NCBI RefSeq assembly: GCF_914767665.1 | Contig: NC_059507.1 | Coordinates: 558,001-622,000 of the forward strand | Origin: Harmonia axyridis | Taxonomy: Eukaryota; Arthropoda; Insecta; Coleoptera; Coccinellidae | Reading direction: 5' to 3' | DNA: 64,000 bases | Part shown: piece after piece, positions 11,861 to 25,700 of the stretch | Position numbering within the stretch: the stretch's first letter is position 1 | How the letters are laid out: the number at the start of each line of letters is the position of its first letter | Notes under the pieces: generated by a model | Seen by the model: the letters and a program-made list of their open reading frames with translations, nothing else | Databases searched by the model: none | Told to the model about the DNA's origin: nothing | Program-made: the position numbers and the translations under genes

Positions 11861-12844
11861 GAGATAAAGAGAGAGAGAAGTAGTAACAAACCTGATAAAG
11901 TGAATTGTACTCCTCTATTACAATATATTACATATACAAATAACAATGTACAATATATACAAGGCATATAAACGCAAATTTCGTGTATTTATTGCAATTA
12001 AAAAAAAGAAACAAAGTTCAAATCAAAGGATTCGACTGCATAAAAAGGCAATCATTTTTAAAATCTAATGAGAATGAATAGATGGAAATCTGAATTGGGA
12101 AAATTTAGAAATTCATGAACATGCCTTGGACAATATCCACATAATGACTCAATTTTTATTTTTCTACACTCATATATTTATTATTATTATATACCTAATA
12201 AATTAATAATCCTCAAAACTTATCACAGACAATGCACAGAAATGTATAATCATCAAATGCTTCCCTGAATGCAAAAAGAAATTAAAAAACAAATAGAACG
12301 AACTTTTGAATATGATACAAATCAATGCTGAAATGAATCGACAACAAATGAATAATAAATAATAAACTTATTCATGAATATCATAAACTACTTCAATCAT
12401 AGTTAGAATTATTTAAACACTAATTCGAAAAAGATTTCAATATGTGAATTCCTGTATAATAAAATTTAAAATCTTTTCAGAATAAAATCAATAAAATAAT
12501 TAATTTCTTGACAGCAAACTAGTAAATAATCATTTGAATTTAATACATGTGGTTCAAATAAAGCTATTACGGGCATTCAGAAATAGCAGAATTGGAATGA
12601 AAATCGTAAATCTTTCTTTTTAAAATTATCAAAACTATTGAATCGGATGTCGAAGTGAATAAAATCGCTGTTTTAATCAAAAATAAAGAGTATAGATATA
12701 TATAGCGGTGGAAGAAATCATTAACAGTCATTTTTCATTGTCAAACTAGAAAATCACTTATCGTAACCGTTCTTGTGGATTTCTTCAAAATATTCATGCA
12801 GTCCTGTTTCCCGCTCCATGTCTCTGGAAGGCACGTAACATGCT

Positions 12845-15811
12845 TCATAAGCTTTCTCTCGATTGATAAAATAATATATATCCTGTTTCCGACGATTTTT
12901 GGGTATCCGATGTCAGGCCGTAAAAGTCTTCAATGGTTGATGCATCAATTTTCTGTTGAAATGAATATTTTATTTATTCATGGGAATGTAAAAATTATTA
13001 TTTTTTACTTGTATATTCAACAATTCTTCTTGGGCATAAAATTACTTCCGATACATATAACGGTTGAATTGGAATCCGTATATTGGTTTATGAAAATAGG
13101 GTTAGATAGCTTCTACACCTAAACTATCTAACGCAGAATAGCAATTGAGTATATACTCAATTTCCATTCTAGGTAGCATACTGCATTGTTGCCAAATAAA
13201 TCAAATTACCTTGTTCTTTTGGCTCTCACGATGAATTGAATTTTTTATTTTTCATAGTATTGAATATTTGTGATACATACAAATTAATTGATTTAGGATA
13301 TGGTCCGTATATCAACGAGAATTTCAGAGCGGTTACTAGTGGTTTTCAATGTTTGAGGTAACCTGCTTCTTAGTTATGACACTCTTGACACTTGTCAATG
13401 GTCAATAAATTTTTCATTGACAGAATTTTGGAGGTTATGAATGGTTGATCTCTTTTAATTTGTGAATAACTAATAGTTCTTAATAGCTCTAAAGGGTATT
13501 TGTTTCATAATTAATATAATAAAGTTTTTGAGTGTTAGACGTCATGGAATATATTCATAAAGAATAATCTGAAAATCAAAATGACAACTGTCAACCGGAG
13601 TGGGCGTGGTTACCGAACCTTACCAGAATAAAAGTACGGTTGCTCTGGTGACAGATAACTCACCAAAGTTTGAGGAAATAGTCACCGGTTTTTGAGGAAT
13701 TTGATATATACAGACTACCAACTCACTAACCATAGTAACCAAGGTGATATACGAACCATACCCTTAATTACCTAATAGTTTTACCTTTTTTGAAGGAGAA
13801 CTCCAAAATAGGACTATCATTATTTAATAAAATTCTCAAATAAGTTACAATACTCACATCAACTTGATCATCATCGAACAACAACCAAAAGCCATGACTC
13901 TTCACTATACTTATGTAGTGTCCACGATTAGGTCCACTGCCACAATGTATTACAACTGCAACCAAATCATACAGCCGATCTGGGTTCAAAGCATCATCTG
14001 ACTGAAAAAAAAAGTATCTTCAGACACCTTATTCATTCAAGATCCGAACCTTCTCTGCACATTTCAAATATTTAGGTATTATCGTGTTTATGGACTGGAC
14101 GGACGGACAGTATCGAATTTTAGAACATATTTGTTATCAGTGAGTTAAAACTTATAGCTTAATATCACTATCTGTTAAAAATTCAAAAATTTTTCACAAG
14201 TTTCAGTTGTCCCAAATGAAAAATTTCAACTAAGGTAATTTTATCCCTATAGATGTTATTACTTTGGTTGTAAGTTATCACCAAACTATCCGCCAGTGCA
14301 TCAAATCTAGTGTAACTCATTTTTTAGATAAATTATATAGTCTAATCTCTAATCTGAAAGAGACGAACGAATTTCATGTTTTTCACAAACGATTGGTTAG
14401 AAAACTAATCAGAAACTAAAGTTCAATTATATCATATAAACTCACAGTATTGAAAAGCCGTAATTCCAATGGAAAAACCACTCTGTGCGACACTTTAATA
14501 TGCCTATTATATTGTTCCATATATTTGAATCTCTTCAGATGCAGAGCCAAAATCATTGGTAGTTTTTTTACTCTCATTCTTTTTTGGGCCTCCTGGTAAC
14601 TACTACAGTTATCACACTTAAACTTATTATCACTACACAACGTCTCCGTATTACTAAAGCAGCGTAGACAATGTGTGATGCTTGTATTTTGTTCAATATC
14701 AACTTGTAAATCGAAGAAATCTTCATCAATGCTACTCACAGTTTCACAGTTCAAACATCTAGTTTCACTTGTTAAAATACCCTAAAATTAAAAGAAAAAG
14801 GGTAAATTTTCAATTCAAATGCCTAATCATCAATTGAATACAAACCTGAAATATTTCATGAACCCAAGTAGGTTCTGGTGGCAAATGGTTTGTACCATTC
14901 TCTCCTATACCTTTTGTTTTATTTATATTATTTGTAGTAGAATTTTGTTGACGTTCAGCTGAAATTTATTGGTCAGAAGGAAAAAACAAGCATTTGATTC
15001 TACAAACTTACCAAGAATTATTTCACTAATATGATTAACTAAAAAATTCAGGAATTCATGAGCATCCTGCTGCATATAGTTATCGAATTCCTCTGAAAAT
15101 GAAATATAAAATCTGTTAAAACCAAAACTAGACTACAAGCATCAAACTATTTGCAATCAATTGAAAATAAGTAATGTCAAACTAGTTTATTTTATAGAAA
15201 TTGTTATGAAATTTCTAATTTCTGCTAACATTAAACACTTGAGATTTCCATTTTATACTTGACATTTGAGTGAATTATTCAGTTGTTTGAATTGTACCGA
15301 AGGAAGTGACATAAAAATTTGAATCATTTTTCTTTCTGTCTGTTTTTCTTACCTTTTTCTTTTCTTAACCTAGCTATAAATTTTTTTGGAGCAATAGAGC
15401 CCACCTTCTTCTTATGTGTTGCAATACTGTAGAATAAATCTGCTAAACATGTGAGGAGAGTTTCTTTAGTTCTCTTATTCTTAGCTTTGTATTCAAGAAC
15501 TTTATCTCTGAACGGTTTACAAAAATATAAGGCCTGAAGAACGGAATTACTGTAGCATGTATTACCAAACTGAAAAAAAATTCAATTATACTAACAAAAC
15601 AAGAGAAAATACTATTTCTCACATTCACAAGACCAAAATAACGCTCATTGGAAGGAAATTGTTCAGAACCTATATCTCTTTCTAACTGAGAAATATTCGC
15701 ACCCTAGAAAAAAAAATTTATTAAATAAACGGAAACGATTATTTATGGTTAGCATTTCCAAGATAGTAACGTCATTTTTCGTGATAGATAATCTTATTTA
15801 GTTATTACCAT
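12845..15811 (-). CDS. Usp12-46: ubiquitin carboxyl-terminal hydrolase 12/46
   Basis: A C19-family deubiquitinase of the USP12/USP46 type, which works with WDR48/UAF1- and WDR20-like WD40 partners (family knowledge). Exons: 15703-15623, 15569-15353, 15092-15012, 14958-14846, 14781-14446, 14001-13858 and 12952-12845. With a lone upstream ATG this gives 360 aa. The Cys box GNTCYSNSVLQAL puts the nucleophile near residue 33. QQDAHEFLN follows, then the Cys-pair zinc fingers (CLNC, CLRC, CDNC), KKLPMILALHLKRFKYMEQ, and the His box GPNRGHYISIVKSHG with His near 305. The end is GYILFYQSRESL. Exon 2 begins GANISQLERDIG, so the start codon must close the preceding exon. Two ATG-GT sites fit: 15811-15809 (used here) and 15973-15971. 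The gene diverges from TTC17. Confidence 0.92.
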
Positions 15812-16731
15812 ATTTCGAAACCTAATCCATTTCGTTTATATCAGAAACGTAGGATTTTATTACGAATTTACTATAATATTTCTTCATTACCGCATCTTGA
15901 CAAATCCTTAAAACAACTTAATATAAGTAACGACTATCAACTTCAACAGAATTGACAATTACCGATGTACCATAGAAGAAAATAAAAAAAAAATTAAAAA
16001 TATCATCATATTTTTAGCAGTGTTTTATTAGTGAAGTACTCTATTGAAATTGAAATAATTCATTATTACATTCATCATAATAATAATAATGATATTTCTT
16101 ATTATTGATTAAATAAAAGGCTCAGAGCAAAAGGTTATGATAAAAAAGTTTAAAAATCGTCTTATTTAGTGTTCTGTGGTCTCTACTAAAGACTTGTCAA
16201 AAGAACAGGTTGAATGAAAGACACACTGTTCTGTTTATTTGCAAGAACCTGTTTTTTTCTTAAAACTTCAAAGAACAGGATCATCAGGCAGATTCAGTTT
16301 AGTAATTTCTCTTTTCGAAACAGCTGAGAAACAGTTCTTTTAAAATACTGGAGCTACTTCGCTTATTACGGAACAGCCAAGAACCTGTTCCCTAAAGGAA
16401 GGACAGGAACAGCTCAGCTCTTTAGGAACAGCCAGAACCTGTTCTTTTGAAAAACGATAACAGCTCCGACTTCCGAGAGCTGTTACTCAATCCATCATTG
16501 CGCAAAATGATGAATCCGTGCATAGTTCATTTAACGAAAAGAACAGGTTCGGTTCTTTGAAAAGAACAGGTACCCAGAACAGGTTGTTCTTTGAAAAGAA
16601 CAGTATCCTGAATAAGTTCTGTGACTAGTCTTGTCTATATTCATCTTCTTTTCATTAATCTATGGTCAAGAAAAAAAATAGAAATGTATGATTGAAATTT
16701 TAGGGTAATTCATTGGATTCATTTAAAAAAA
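15812..16731. promoter_or_regulatory. divergent intergenic region between Usp12-46 and TTC17
   Basis: About 0.9 kb separates two oppositely oriented genes, so it should hold both promoters or one bidirectional promoter. Its right half (16200-16630) contains about a dozen GAACAG or CTGTTC words. The left half is AT-rich with no recognised element. No TATA box position could be assigned. Confidence 0.5.
16200..16630. repeat. cluster of AGAACAGG / CCTGTTCT motifs
   Basis: GAACAG or CTGTTC occurs at about 16203, 16226, 16273, 16371, 16385, 16407, 16427, 16439, 16541, 16564, 16577 and 16598, in both orientations. Several sit in longer units such as 'aagaacaggttc' or 'agaacctgttc'. Spacing is irregular, so this is a motif cluster or a degenerate short repeat rather than a clean tandem array. 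Confidence 0.7.
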
Positions 16732-19700
16732 ATGGTGTTTCTTGTGTTATGGACATTTATTCTATTGTTCTTTAACTTCACACTGAAAACAAATGGAGCT
16801 ACTCACTGGGTAGTTACAGAAAATGGAAAAATAGAAGCGAATGTTAGTATGAATCTTTTTTCTCAGTTTTTCCAATAGCTTCAAACAGCACAACCGGAAT
16901 AATTTTGCTGGTATTTTATTATATTATTCCATTGTCATAAGTCGTAGTCATATCAAGTAAAAAGTTGACTCGAGCTTAGTTGATTTAAAACCATTATTTT
17001 GTATGAATACTATATTAAAAATAAGTACAGAGTACTTATGAATAATTTACTTTCCACATGTTATATTTTAAGTTCAATACATAAAATATACAAGTTAGAA
17101 TACAGAAAATTATTAAATTTTCAGTTTGAATCACCTTTCAACATCCGCAGACCTTACGATTTACTTGCATTACTTGAACAAGAAGAAAGATTGAAAGAAA
17201 TTAATGCTTTATATTCAGAACTTATGAATAGTAAGGAAACTATTGATCATAAATTATTCAAACTAAAGGATATTTCAAATATTGGAAATAAACTAGATGA
17301 CTATGATTGCCTAACCAAAGGCAAAGCTCTAAGTAACGTTGACTTCTACTCTAGTAGATCTATGGATGGCAACATTTTGAAAGAAATACAAATATACCTT
17401 AAAGAAGAATATGATATTAATGCTCACAAAGAACCTGATTGTGAAAGCTATAGTGCCCTAGAACTTGGGAAGACATCATTCGATCATTTGGAAAGTGTCA
17501 AAAATTATGAAAACATAAGCCTTATTCCTGACACCACTTTAGAAAAATCTCTGGGAGTTTCTTCTATAAAACATTTTGGTCATGAAGTTTCTAAGGCATT
17601 AGAGGAGAATTCAACATCTTGGATACATTATAATTTAGCATCTTTATATTGGAGAATCAAAAATGTTGGCTCTAAAGCTATACAGTGCAGCAGGAGGGCT
17701 ATCTATTATGCATCAGAGTAAGTATTTCATCCAATATTGATGAATGTTATTAAAATAACTTCTAGCCATTACCGTGATATTCCTCTTCATATGTTGGCTG
17801 GAGTTTTGCACCAAGCACGTGATTCAGAAGATTCGGCAGAATTATTACTTGCTGCCATTAATTTAGCACCAGATCAGCCTATACACCTTTTAGCTTTGGG
17901 TAATGTGTATGCATCCCTAGCTGAATACAATAAGTCCATCGTTTATTATGATAAATACTTAAAAGTAAGGCCTGATCAAGATGTCATTGCGAATAAATAT
18001 GCTGCACTCTGCTTTTGGAAGTTGGAGAATGATCTCTGGAAGTTGGAAAATGAGGTAGCAGATATACACAAGTAGGTCACTATTTACATCAGAGTAACAG
18101 TATTTTGACTTATAATTAAAAAATTTCAGGTTTTTTCAAGGAATTCTAATGGATCTTCAAACCTACCATGACCGTCAAACTTATTGGTTGAAGCTTCACG
18201 AACGATCGCTCTGGGAACAGGTATCCTTCGAAAAACAGCTGGTCAGTTTGAAAACGCAAGGTGCAAGAGGAACTCTTCAACTCAGATCTTTGAACAAAAA
18301 ATGCGTCCAAGAAGTAATGAAAAATCCAGATAAATTCATATCTTGCGATCTCATACATTCTGACCAAAAGAAGGAATTTGAACAATTCGACATGGAGAGC
18401 CTGTTCGGTCTTATTGAGAGTGAAACAAAGCAAATTAATAGGTATTTGGCGAGAGGAAAGGACGAAATACTCAAGACCAAAATGGCCTCGGCTTACATGG
18501 AAATCGATAAAAAATTAGAAGAGGAAGTGAGGGAAGTTCCAAAGGTTAAAAAAGTTGAACACCATTTGGAAACGTTTTATTTTGATGATCCCAAGTGGCC
18601 GGATAAGAAGGAATGTCAAAAATGGGACTTGCCACTAACTGAAATCGAAAATTTGAATTTACCTGTTTATTTACCTTTGAGTGATAAAGGATACAAGTGA
18701 GTAATTTCAATTTTTTATAATGTAAATATGAAATTGAAAGACATTCAATGAATCATGATAATAGTTATTTCTCTAATTCTGTTGCAATTCTTGTAGGAGG
18801 AAATCCTGCAGAAATATATCAGTTCCTCACAGATTTTATGGTTATATTTTATTATTATATGTTGGTACCCAAAACTCTTCTGTCACAGATATATCTGTCA
18901 AATTTGTGATACAGAAAACAGTTCTGCCAACCCACATTTTTCAATACAAAAATCACTAAGCAATATTTATGAAAATGTTTCATTACTTCCAATATTGACA
19001 TTTTTTCAGAATTTTTTTTAATATTTAAAAACGAGCTACGAAGTGGCGAGTTTTTTTATGAATTAGTGTTAGAATGAATCTTCTGATTGAGTAATATACA
19101 TTACTTGGTCTAATTCACTGAATATTTATTGAATTCAACTGGATATTCATAATGAAAAACTTCTTTTAGACTAAAAAATATCCTTTCGACTTTGATTGGA
19201 CTACCCGAAAGTAAAGAACACAAATTGCCTTGGTATCCGCCAAGTTGTGACGACTGGGACAGTTCCGATAGTCAGTTAGTTCCTTCGTATGAAAAAATTG
19301 TTTCTACCGAATTCAAAGCTAATGATCATTTGAGAAATCATTTGTTATCTTTAGTTAACAAGGGAACATCAGAAGAAGCTGAAATTGGACAAAGAATTGT
19401 TACAGCTATGGAAATGGTGAGTGATATAGATGCTTGTACAGGGTGTTCCTTAATTGGATATTTAAAGAAAAAAAAGTCTTGCAAACATAAAGCTGACACG
19501 CTTTGTTTTCGAGATACAGGCTGTTTCTTGTAGTTGATGATTATATCAGTTTTTCAAATCTTTATTGATCTTCGCTACAGATTGGGTAAATAAGTACCAA
19601 AACTAATGATAAATTCATTCATCATAGCTTACTTACTGAATCTTTATAATAATTTGGATTTTTCTGAGGATTTCTTGAGAATTGTTTGGAATTTTTTTCT

Positions 19701-22700
19701 CAAAATCGGTAGCAGATACGAAAAAACTACATGAAACCAAAAAGTGTGGTACTAGACCAAAGTTTCTTTTTATCTTTTTCTAAACTACCAGTGGTCCACC
19801 AAAAAAAAGTTCTGGGGAAAGAAGCGGGCACTGTTTTAGGAAAAATATCACCCTGTAGATTTGCATTTAATTAGCATATCACATGATGAAATTTTTAAAT
19901 TGATCTATCTATGCCAAATTTAAAATAGCATGAAATGAAATATATTTGGCCAACAAAACAATTCATACAATATAAAGGGTGTTTTTTTTAGAGCTATAGA
20001 ACTTTAAATTGCAATAAAACAACGATGGATTATTCGATTGACATGAATTTTATTTATCCGCAAGATAATCTTGTGGCATTACATTTTAAATATGATTTCT
20101 GGCATATGACCGCCACGGCTGGCTCGGATGTAGTCCAATCTGGAAGTCCAATTTTCGATGACTTTTTCCAACATTTGTGGCCGTATATCGGCAATAACAC
20201 GGCGAATGTTGTCTTCCAAATGGTCAAGGGTTTGTGGCTTATCCGCATAGACCAATGACTTTACATAGCCTCACAGAAAGTAGTCTAGCGGTGTTAAATC
20301 ACAAGATCTTGGAGGCCAATTCACAGGTCCAAAACGTGAAATTAGGCGGTCACCAAACGTGTCTTTCAATAAATCGATTGTGGCACGAGCTGTGTGACAT
20401 GTTGCGCCGTCTTGTTGGAACCACAGCTCCTGGACATCATGGTTGTTCAATTCAGGAATGAAAAAGTTAGTAATCATGGCTCTATACCGATCACCATTGA
20501 CTGTAACCTTCTGGCCATTATCGTTTTTGAAGAAGTACGGACCAATGATTCCACCAGCCCATAAAACGCACCAAACAGTCAGTTTTTCTGGATATAACGG
20601 TGTTTCGACATACACTTAAGGATAAGCTTCACTCCAAATGCGGCAGTTTTGTTTGTTGACTTAGCCATTCAACCAGAATTGCGCTTCATCGCTAAACAAA
20701 ATAAAATGGACGTAGTGCGCGATACGTATTCCGCACAGAACCATTATTTTCGAAATAAAATTGCACTATTTGCAAGCGTTGTTCAGGCGTGAGTCTATTC
20801 ATGATGAATTGCCAAACCAAACTGAGAATAAATCACTTGACAGCTGTTAAATCGGTCGCCATCTTGAACAGCAGTAATGCCAACTTAAAGTTATATACCT
20901 CGAAAAAAAACACCTGTTATAAAGTAATAAAATTAAATAATAAACATAACAAACTATACTAACGTAATCTCAGTCTTTTTAGATGTATTTATTTTATTTA
21001 TTTATTCAATACAATACAATATCATTTCTCTATATTTAAAACAGGAGATCCCTCCTGATTTTTGGCCTTATAGCTGGATTCTTCAAGTGAAATATCCTAT
21101 GAAGGGAAGGTGCTATAAGAAAAAACTTTAAAATAAATCAAACTTTAACACCCTGTATCTCCGAAATAAAGTTTTTTCAGGCCCATGTTTATAGGATTTT
21201 TTTCTTGAAATGATCCAAGAAATCTGCCATTTTTGTTTGTACCTCCAATTTAGGAACACTCTATATAAGAACCAATTGATTTTCAGAAAGTTGCACCTCG
21301 TTGGATCTTGGCGACAATGGCAGGTTTATACTGGAGAGTAAGAGGCAACTACAAGAAGGCGTTGACTTGCTTAGACTTTGCATTAAGAAATGTGCAAGAA
21401 AGAGAGCCGTCCGAAGCAATTTTAGTTTCCATTGCGTCGATAGCACACCAGTTAGGACACGAAGAAGATGCCATAAAATTCGCTCTGCAGGCTTTTCAAA
21501 GAGTCGACGATGATGCCAGTACCAATTTCCTCCTGGCACTTTTACACTACCAACAGAACAAACAGTTGATGGCTTTGTTCTATCTGAAAAACTCGTTGAG
21601 AGCGCAGAAGGGTTACTACGATGGCGAAGCGGAAAATCTTCTGAGAATTTGGAGCTGCAGAATGAAACTGGGTGTTTTTCCAGAAAATCACAATAGTGTA
21701 AGGGATAAAGTTGATAAAACGTGCAATGATAAAACGACGACGAGTGTAGATAGAGGAGAAGGTGTTGTTTGCTCTCTGAAGGGCGAAAACTGTCGTACCG
21801 CTGCAGTACATTGTTTTCGGAAGGATTCAGTACCAAGCGATGATGGTAATTACTTTAACTTTCAGAGTGTGAACCTTTAGAACTTTTCACAGGGTGTCCC
21901 AAATTCGATGCTCACCGAAAGCATCTCGAGAACTATAAGACTTGGAGAAAACATTTTCAAGGAACTCGACCTCTTTTTTTCAAATAATATCAGAAATAAG
22001 AATATTTTGATTCGTTCGCGATTTACAAAAATTACGGTTTATAAAATTTGGTATATCTTAGTTTTCATTTGGGATATTCAAAAAATTATAAAACGTTTTT
22101 TAGTTATTTTCTCTATTTAAGTATCGTAATGAGTTCATTACAGTTCTGAAAAGAGTGCTGTAATGAACTCATTATTTCATAATTCGAAACGTACCATTCA
22201 TATTCAAATTCCGTAATCTGTCAATTTTCGTAACAGTCACACCAACTGCCAAGATACAACACAAAAGTCACTAGGATATATAATCTGAATTTTTCATTGA
22301 ATTTCGACAATATTTCACAAAACTTGACTGAAATAGAGAAAATATCGTCTAATACTCGTTGCAGAAGGCAATTCCAACACTCTTGCGTTCGAAACATTCG
22401 TGTTGCAATAGGAGCCCATTCTGCAACTTGTTTTAGAATATACTATTCTCTAATTCTGTGGTTATTCCGTTCATTCTTCCACATCTTGTAGAACAATATC
22501 GTGCGAGAATATATCAGAAACTCACAGTTTTCATGGTTATATTTTATTATTCTATGTTGGTACTCCGAACTTTCCGCCACGGCTTTATCTGTCAATTCAT
22601 CAATTTGCCTTAAAGAAATCAGTTCTGCCAACCAACATTTTTCAATGCAAAAATCACTAAAATATATTTATGGAAATATTTCATTAATTTCAATGAAAAT

Positions 22701-25700
22701 GCAATGAATTAGAGAAAATAATGTATAATACTCGTACAGAAGGCTCATTCTACCACTCGTTCATTCAAAAACTCGCCACTTCGTGGCTCGTTTTTGAATT
22801 TTGAACTCGTGGAAGAATATCAATGCCTTCTGCACTTGTATTATAAATAACTATTATGGTTTTTATTATACTCGTAACAGTTCATAGAAATTAATAATCG
22901 TTTTAGGAATATAGAGAAGAATTGGCATTTTTCTAAGGGGACACAAATTTCAGCTCAAAATTATCATTAGTTTTCCATAAACGTCTAATAGGCCATCCCG
23001 GTGAATCACCCTGTATAAATATTTCATTTATTTCGAGATTTAATTCATTTTCTGTCTATTCTATAATTGAAATCAAGCAATATATAGGGTGTCCCATTTA
23101 AAAACACCAACTCTCCTCTTCATCTCTGAAACAATTGAATTGTCTTAACTTTGTCTTTTTTTTTTAGCTGTTGAAGGTAAAGATAACCAGAATTGCGTTA
23201 AAAATCAAATGACCAAAGATGGTGCCCATGTGCAAAATCTGTTCATCGATCCATCTCAAAAGGATCCAGCAGACCTGCCGATAGAAGGTTCCATTCAAGC
23301 ATTCCACATGAAGATATCACTGGGAGATAATTTAGCTCCAATTGGTAAGTGATATACTAACTGGTGTTTTTTTTAGAGGTATATAACTTTAAGTTGGCAT
23401 TACTGTTCAAGATGGCGACCGATTTAACAGCTGTCAAGTGATTTATTCTCAGTTTGGTTTGGCAATTCATCATGAATAGACTCACGCCTGAACAACGCTT
23501 GCAAATAGTGCAATTTTATTTCGAAAATAATGGTTCTGTGCGGAATACGTATCGCGCACTACGTCCATTTTATTTTGTTTAGCGATGAAGCGCACTTCTG
23601 GTTGAATGGCTATGTCAACAAATGAAACTGCCGCATTTGGAGTGAAGCTAATCCTCAAGTGTATGTCGAAACACCGTTACATCCAGAAAAACTGACTGTT
23701 TGGTCTGCTTTATGGGCTGGTGGAATCATTGGTCCGTACTTCTTCAAAAACGATGATGGCCAGAACGTTACAGTCAATGGTGATCGGTATAGAGCCATGA
23801 TTACTAACTTTTTCATTCCTGAACTGAACAACCATGATGTCCAGGAGCTGTGGTTCCAACAAGACGGCGCAACATGTCACACAGCTCGTGCCATAATAGA
23901 TTTATTGAAAGACACGTTTGGTGACCGCCTAATTCCACGTTTTGGACCTGTGAATTGGCCTCCAAGATCTTGTTATTTAACACCGCTAGACTACTTTCTG
24001 TGTTGCTATGTTAAGTCAGTGGCCTATGCGGATAAGCCACAAACCCTTGACCATTTGGAAGACAACATTCGCCGTGTTATTGCCGATATACGGCCACAAA
24101 TGTTGGAAAAAGTCATCGAAAATTGGACGTCCAGATTGGACTACATCCGAGCCAGCCGTGGCGGTCATATGCCAGAAATCATATTTGAAATGTAATGCCA
24201 CAAGATTATCTTGCGGATAAATAAAATGCATGTCAATCGAATAATCCATCGTCGTTTTATTGCAATTTAAAGTTCTATAGCTCTAAAAAAAACACCCTTT
24301 ACATTTTGATAACAAATTGCCGCTGTACGTCCTCGATAACTTCTCAAATTCCATCTTTAAGGTTTTGAACCAATTGTGGAGCATTGGCTTAGACTTTATC
24401 TTTCACGTGACCCCAAAGAAAAAAGTCTAAAGGTTTTAAATCACAAGATCTCGTTGGTCAATTGTGATCAGCTCTTCAAGAAATAACACGGCCAGGGTAC
24501 TTTTCTTACGAATTTGCTATTGTTTTGTTGCTTATGTGACAGGTAGCGCCGTCTTGTTGAAAACCAGTATCTTCCAATTATGGCCATAAAAAATCATTAA
24601 TCATGGCTCGGTAGCGCAATCCAACTACAATTTCACTAGCCCCATTTTCTAATAAGTAAGGTCCAATCACACCACCAGTCAAAAAACTGCACCAAAAAGT
24701 GAAACGTTGCAAATGCGACAATTATGCTATTGTTATTCTATTTGATCAACTATTGAAATCCGTTATTCCATTTTTAGTGGCGTTAATGGATGATCCAATA
24801 CCGGACGTTTTGGTTCAAGTTTACGAGAAATCCGGCACATTACTCCTTTCACCGGTGAGATGTCAGCAGATTAAAGAAGCCGAATGGGTATATTTCACAT
24901 CGATGTGGCAGTCGATTGCTGCAAGAAACGTGGAGTAAGTTTATTTCTCTAATTCTGTGGCAAACCCTTTCATTCTGTCATCAGTTTGACACAAATTTCA
25001 AGGATTTATTTGTCATCTGTCAAATTTATGATACAGAAAACAGTTCTGCCAACCAACATTTATCAATGCAAATATCACTAAATGATATTTATGGAAATAT
25101 TTCATTAATTTCAATAAAAATGCAATGAATTAGAGGAAATAATGTATAATACTCGTACAGAAGGCTCATTCTACCACTCGGGGAAGCATATCAATGCCTT
25201 CTGCACATGTATTATAAATAACTATTTTCGGCAACCGTCCGGGAAGTGCTCACTTCCCGGACGCATTTTCTCTGAGAAAGTAGCATTTCCCGGCCTAGTC
25301 CGGAAAGTACGTACTTCCCGGACTAGGCCGGAAAAGAATCATAGAATCCATAACAACCGAGATAACGGCTGACAATTCATATGAAATTAGTTGTCAAAAA
25401 TTTGCATGTTTTTTGATCGCAATCGCAATAAAATATGGAAAGCAGCAGCGATAGTGTTATTTTACATGGTTGCCGAAAAAATATTGTACGCAACACGCCC
25501 GAAAATGGTTTTTTTGGACTCACAGACTTCCAGGACTCGCTTACGCTCGTCCTGGAATTTTGTCTATTCGTCCAAAAAAAACCTATTTTCCGGACTTGTT
25601 ACGTAAATTACTATTCTCCAATTCTGTGGCAAATTATTTCATTTTGTCATCAGTTTGACACAGATTTCATGGTTATATTTCATTATAATATGTTGGTACT

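Larger units (their letters stand above)
10153..12844. other. intergenic: transposon fragment, AT microsatellites, no gene
   Basis: Between the epimerase start and the ubiquitin hydrolase stop I see no exon. A minus-strand Tc1/mariner fragment covers 10488-11170, relics of CACCCTGTA-type hairpins lie at about 11450-11670, and 11790-11860 is a TA-rich microsatellite. The remainder to 12780 is AT-rich with nothing recognisable. Confidence 0.65.

Noticed and set aside
12775..13122. 115-aa plus-strand frame
   Set aside because: It overlaps the antisense of the well-supported last exon of Usp12-46 and has no family signature.
20025..20258. Recurrent 77-aa frame beginning MDYSIDMNFIYPQDN, seen at five loci
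   Set aside because: It is antisense to the transposase C-terminus of the deletion derivative and recurs only because the transposon does.
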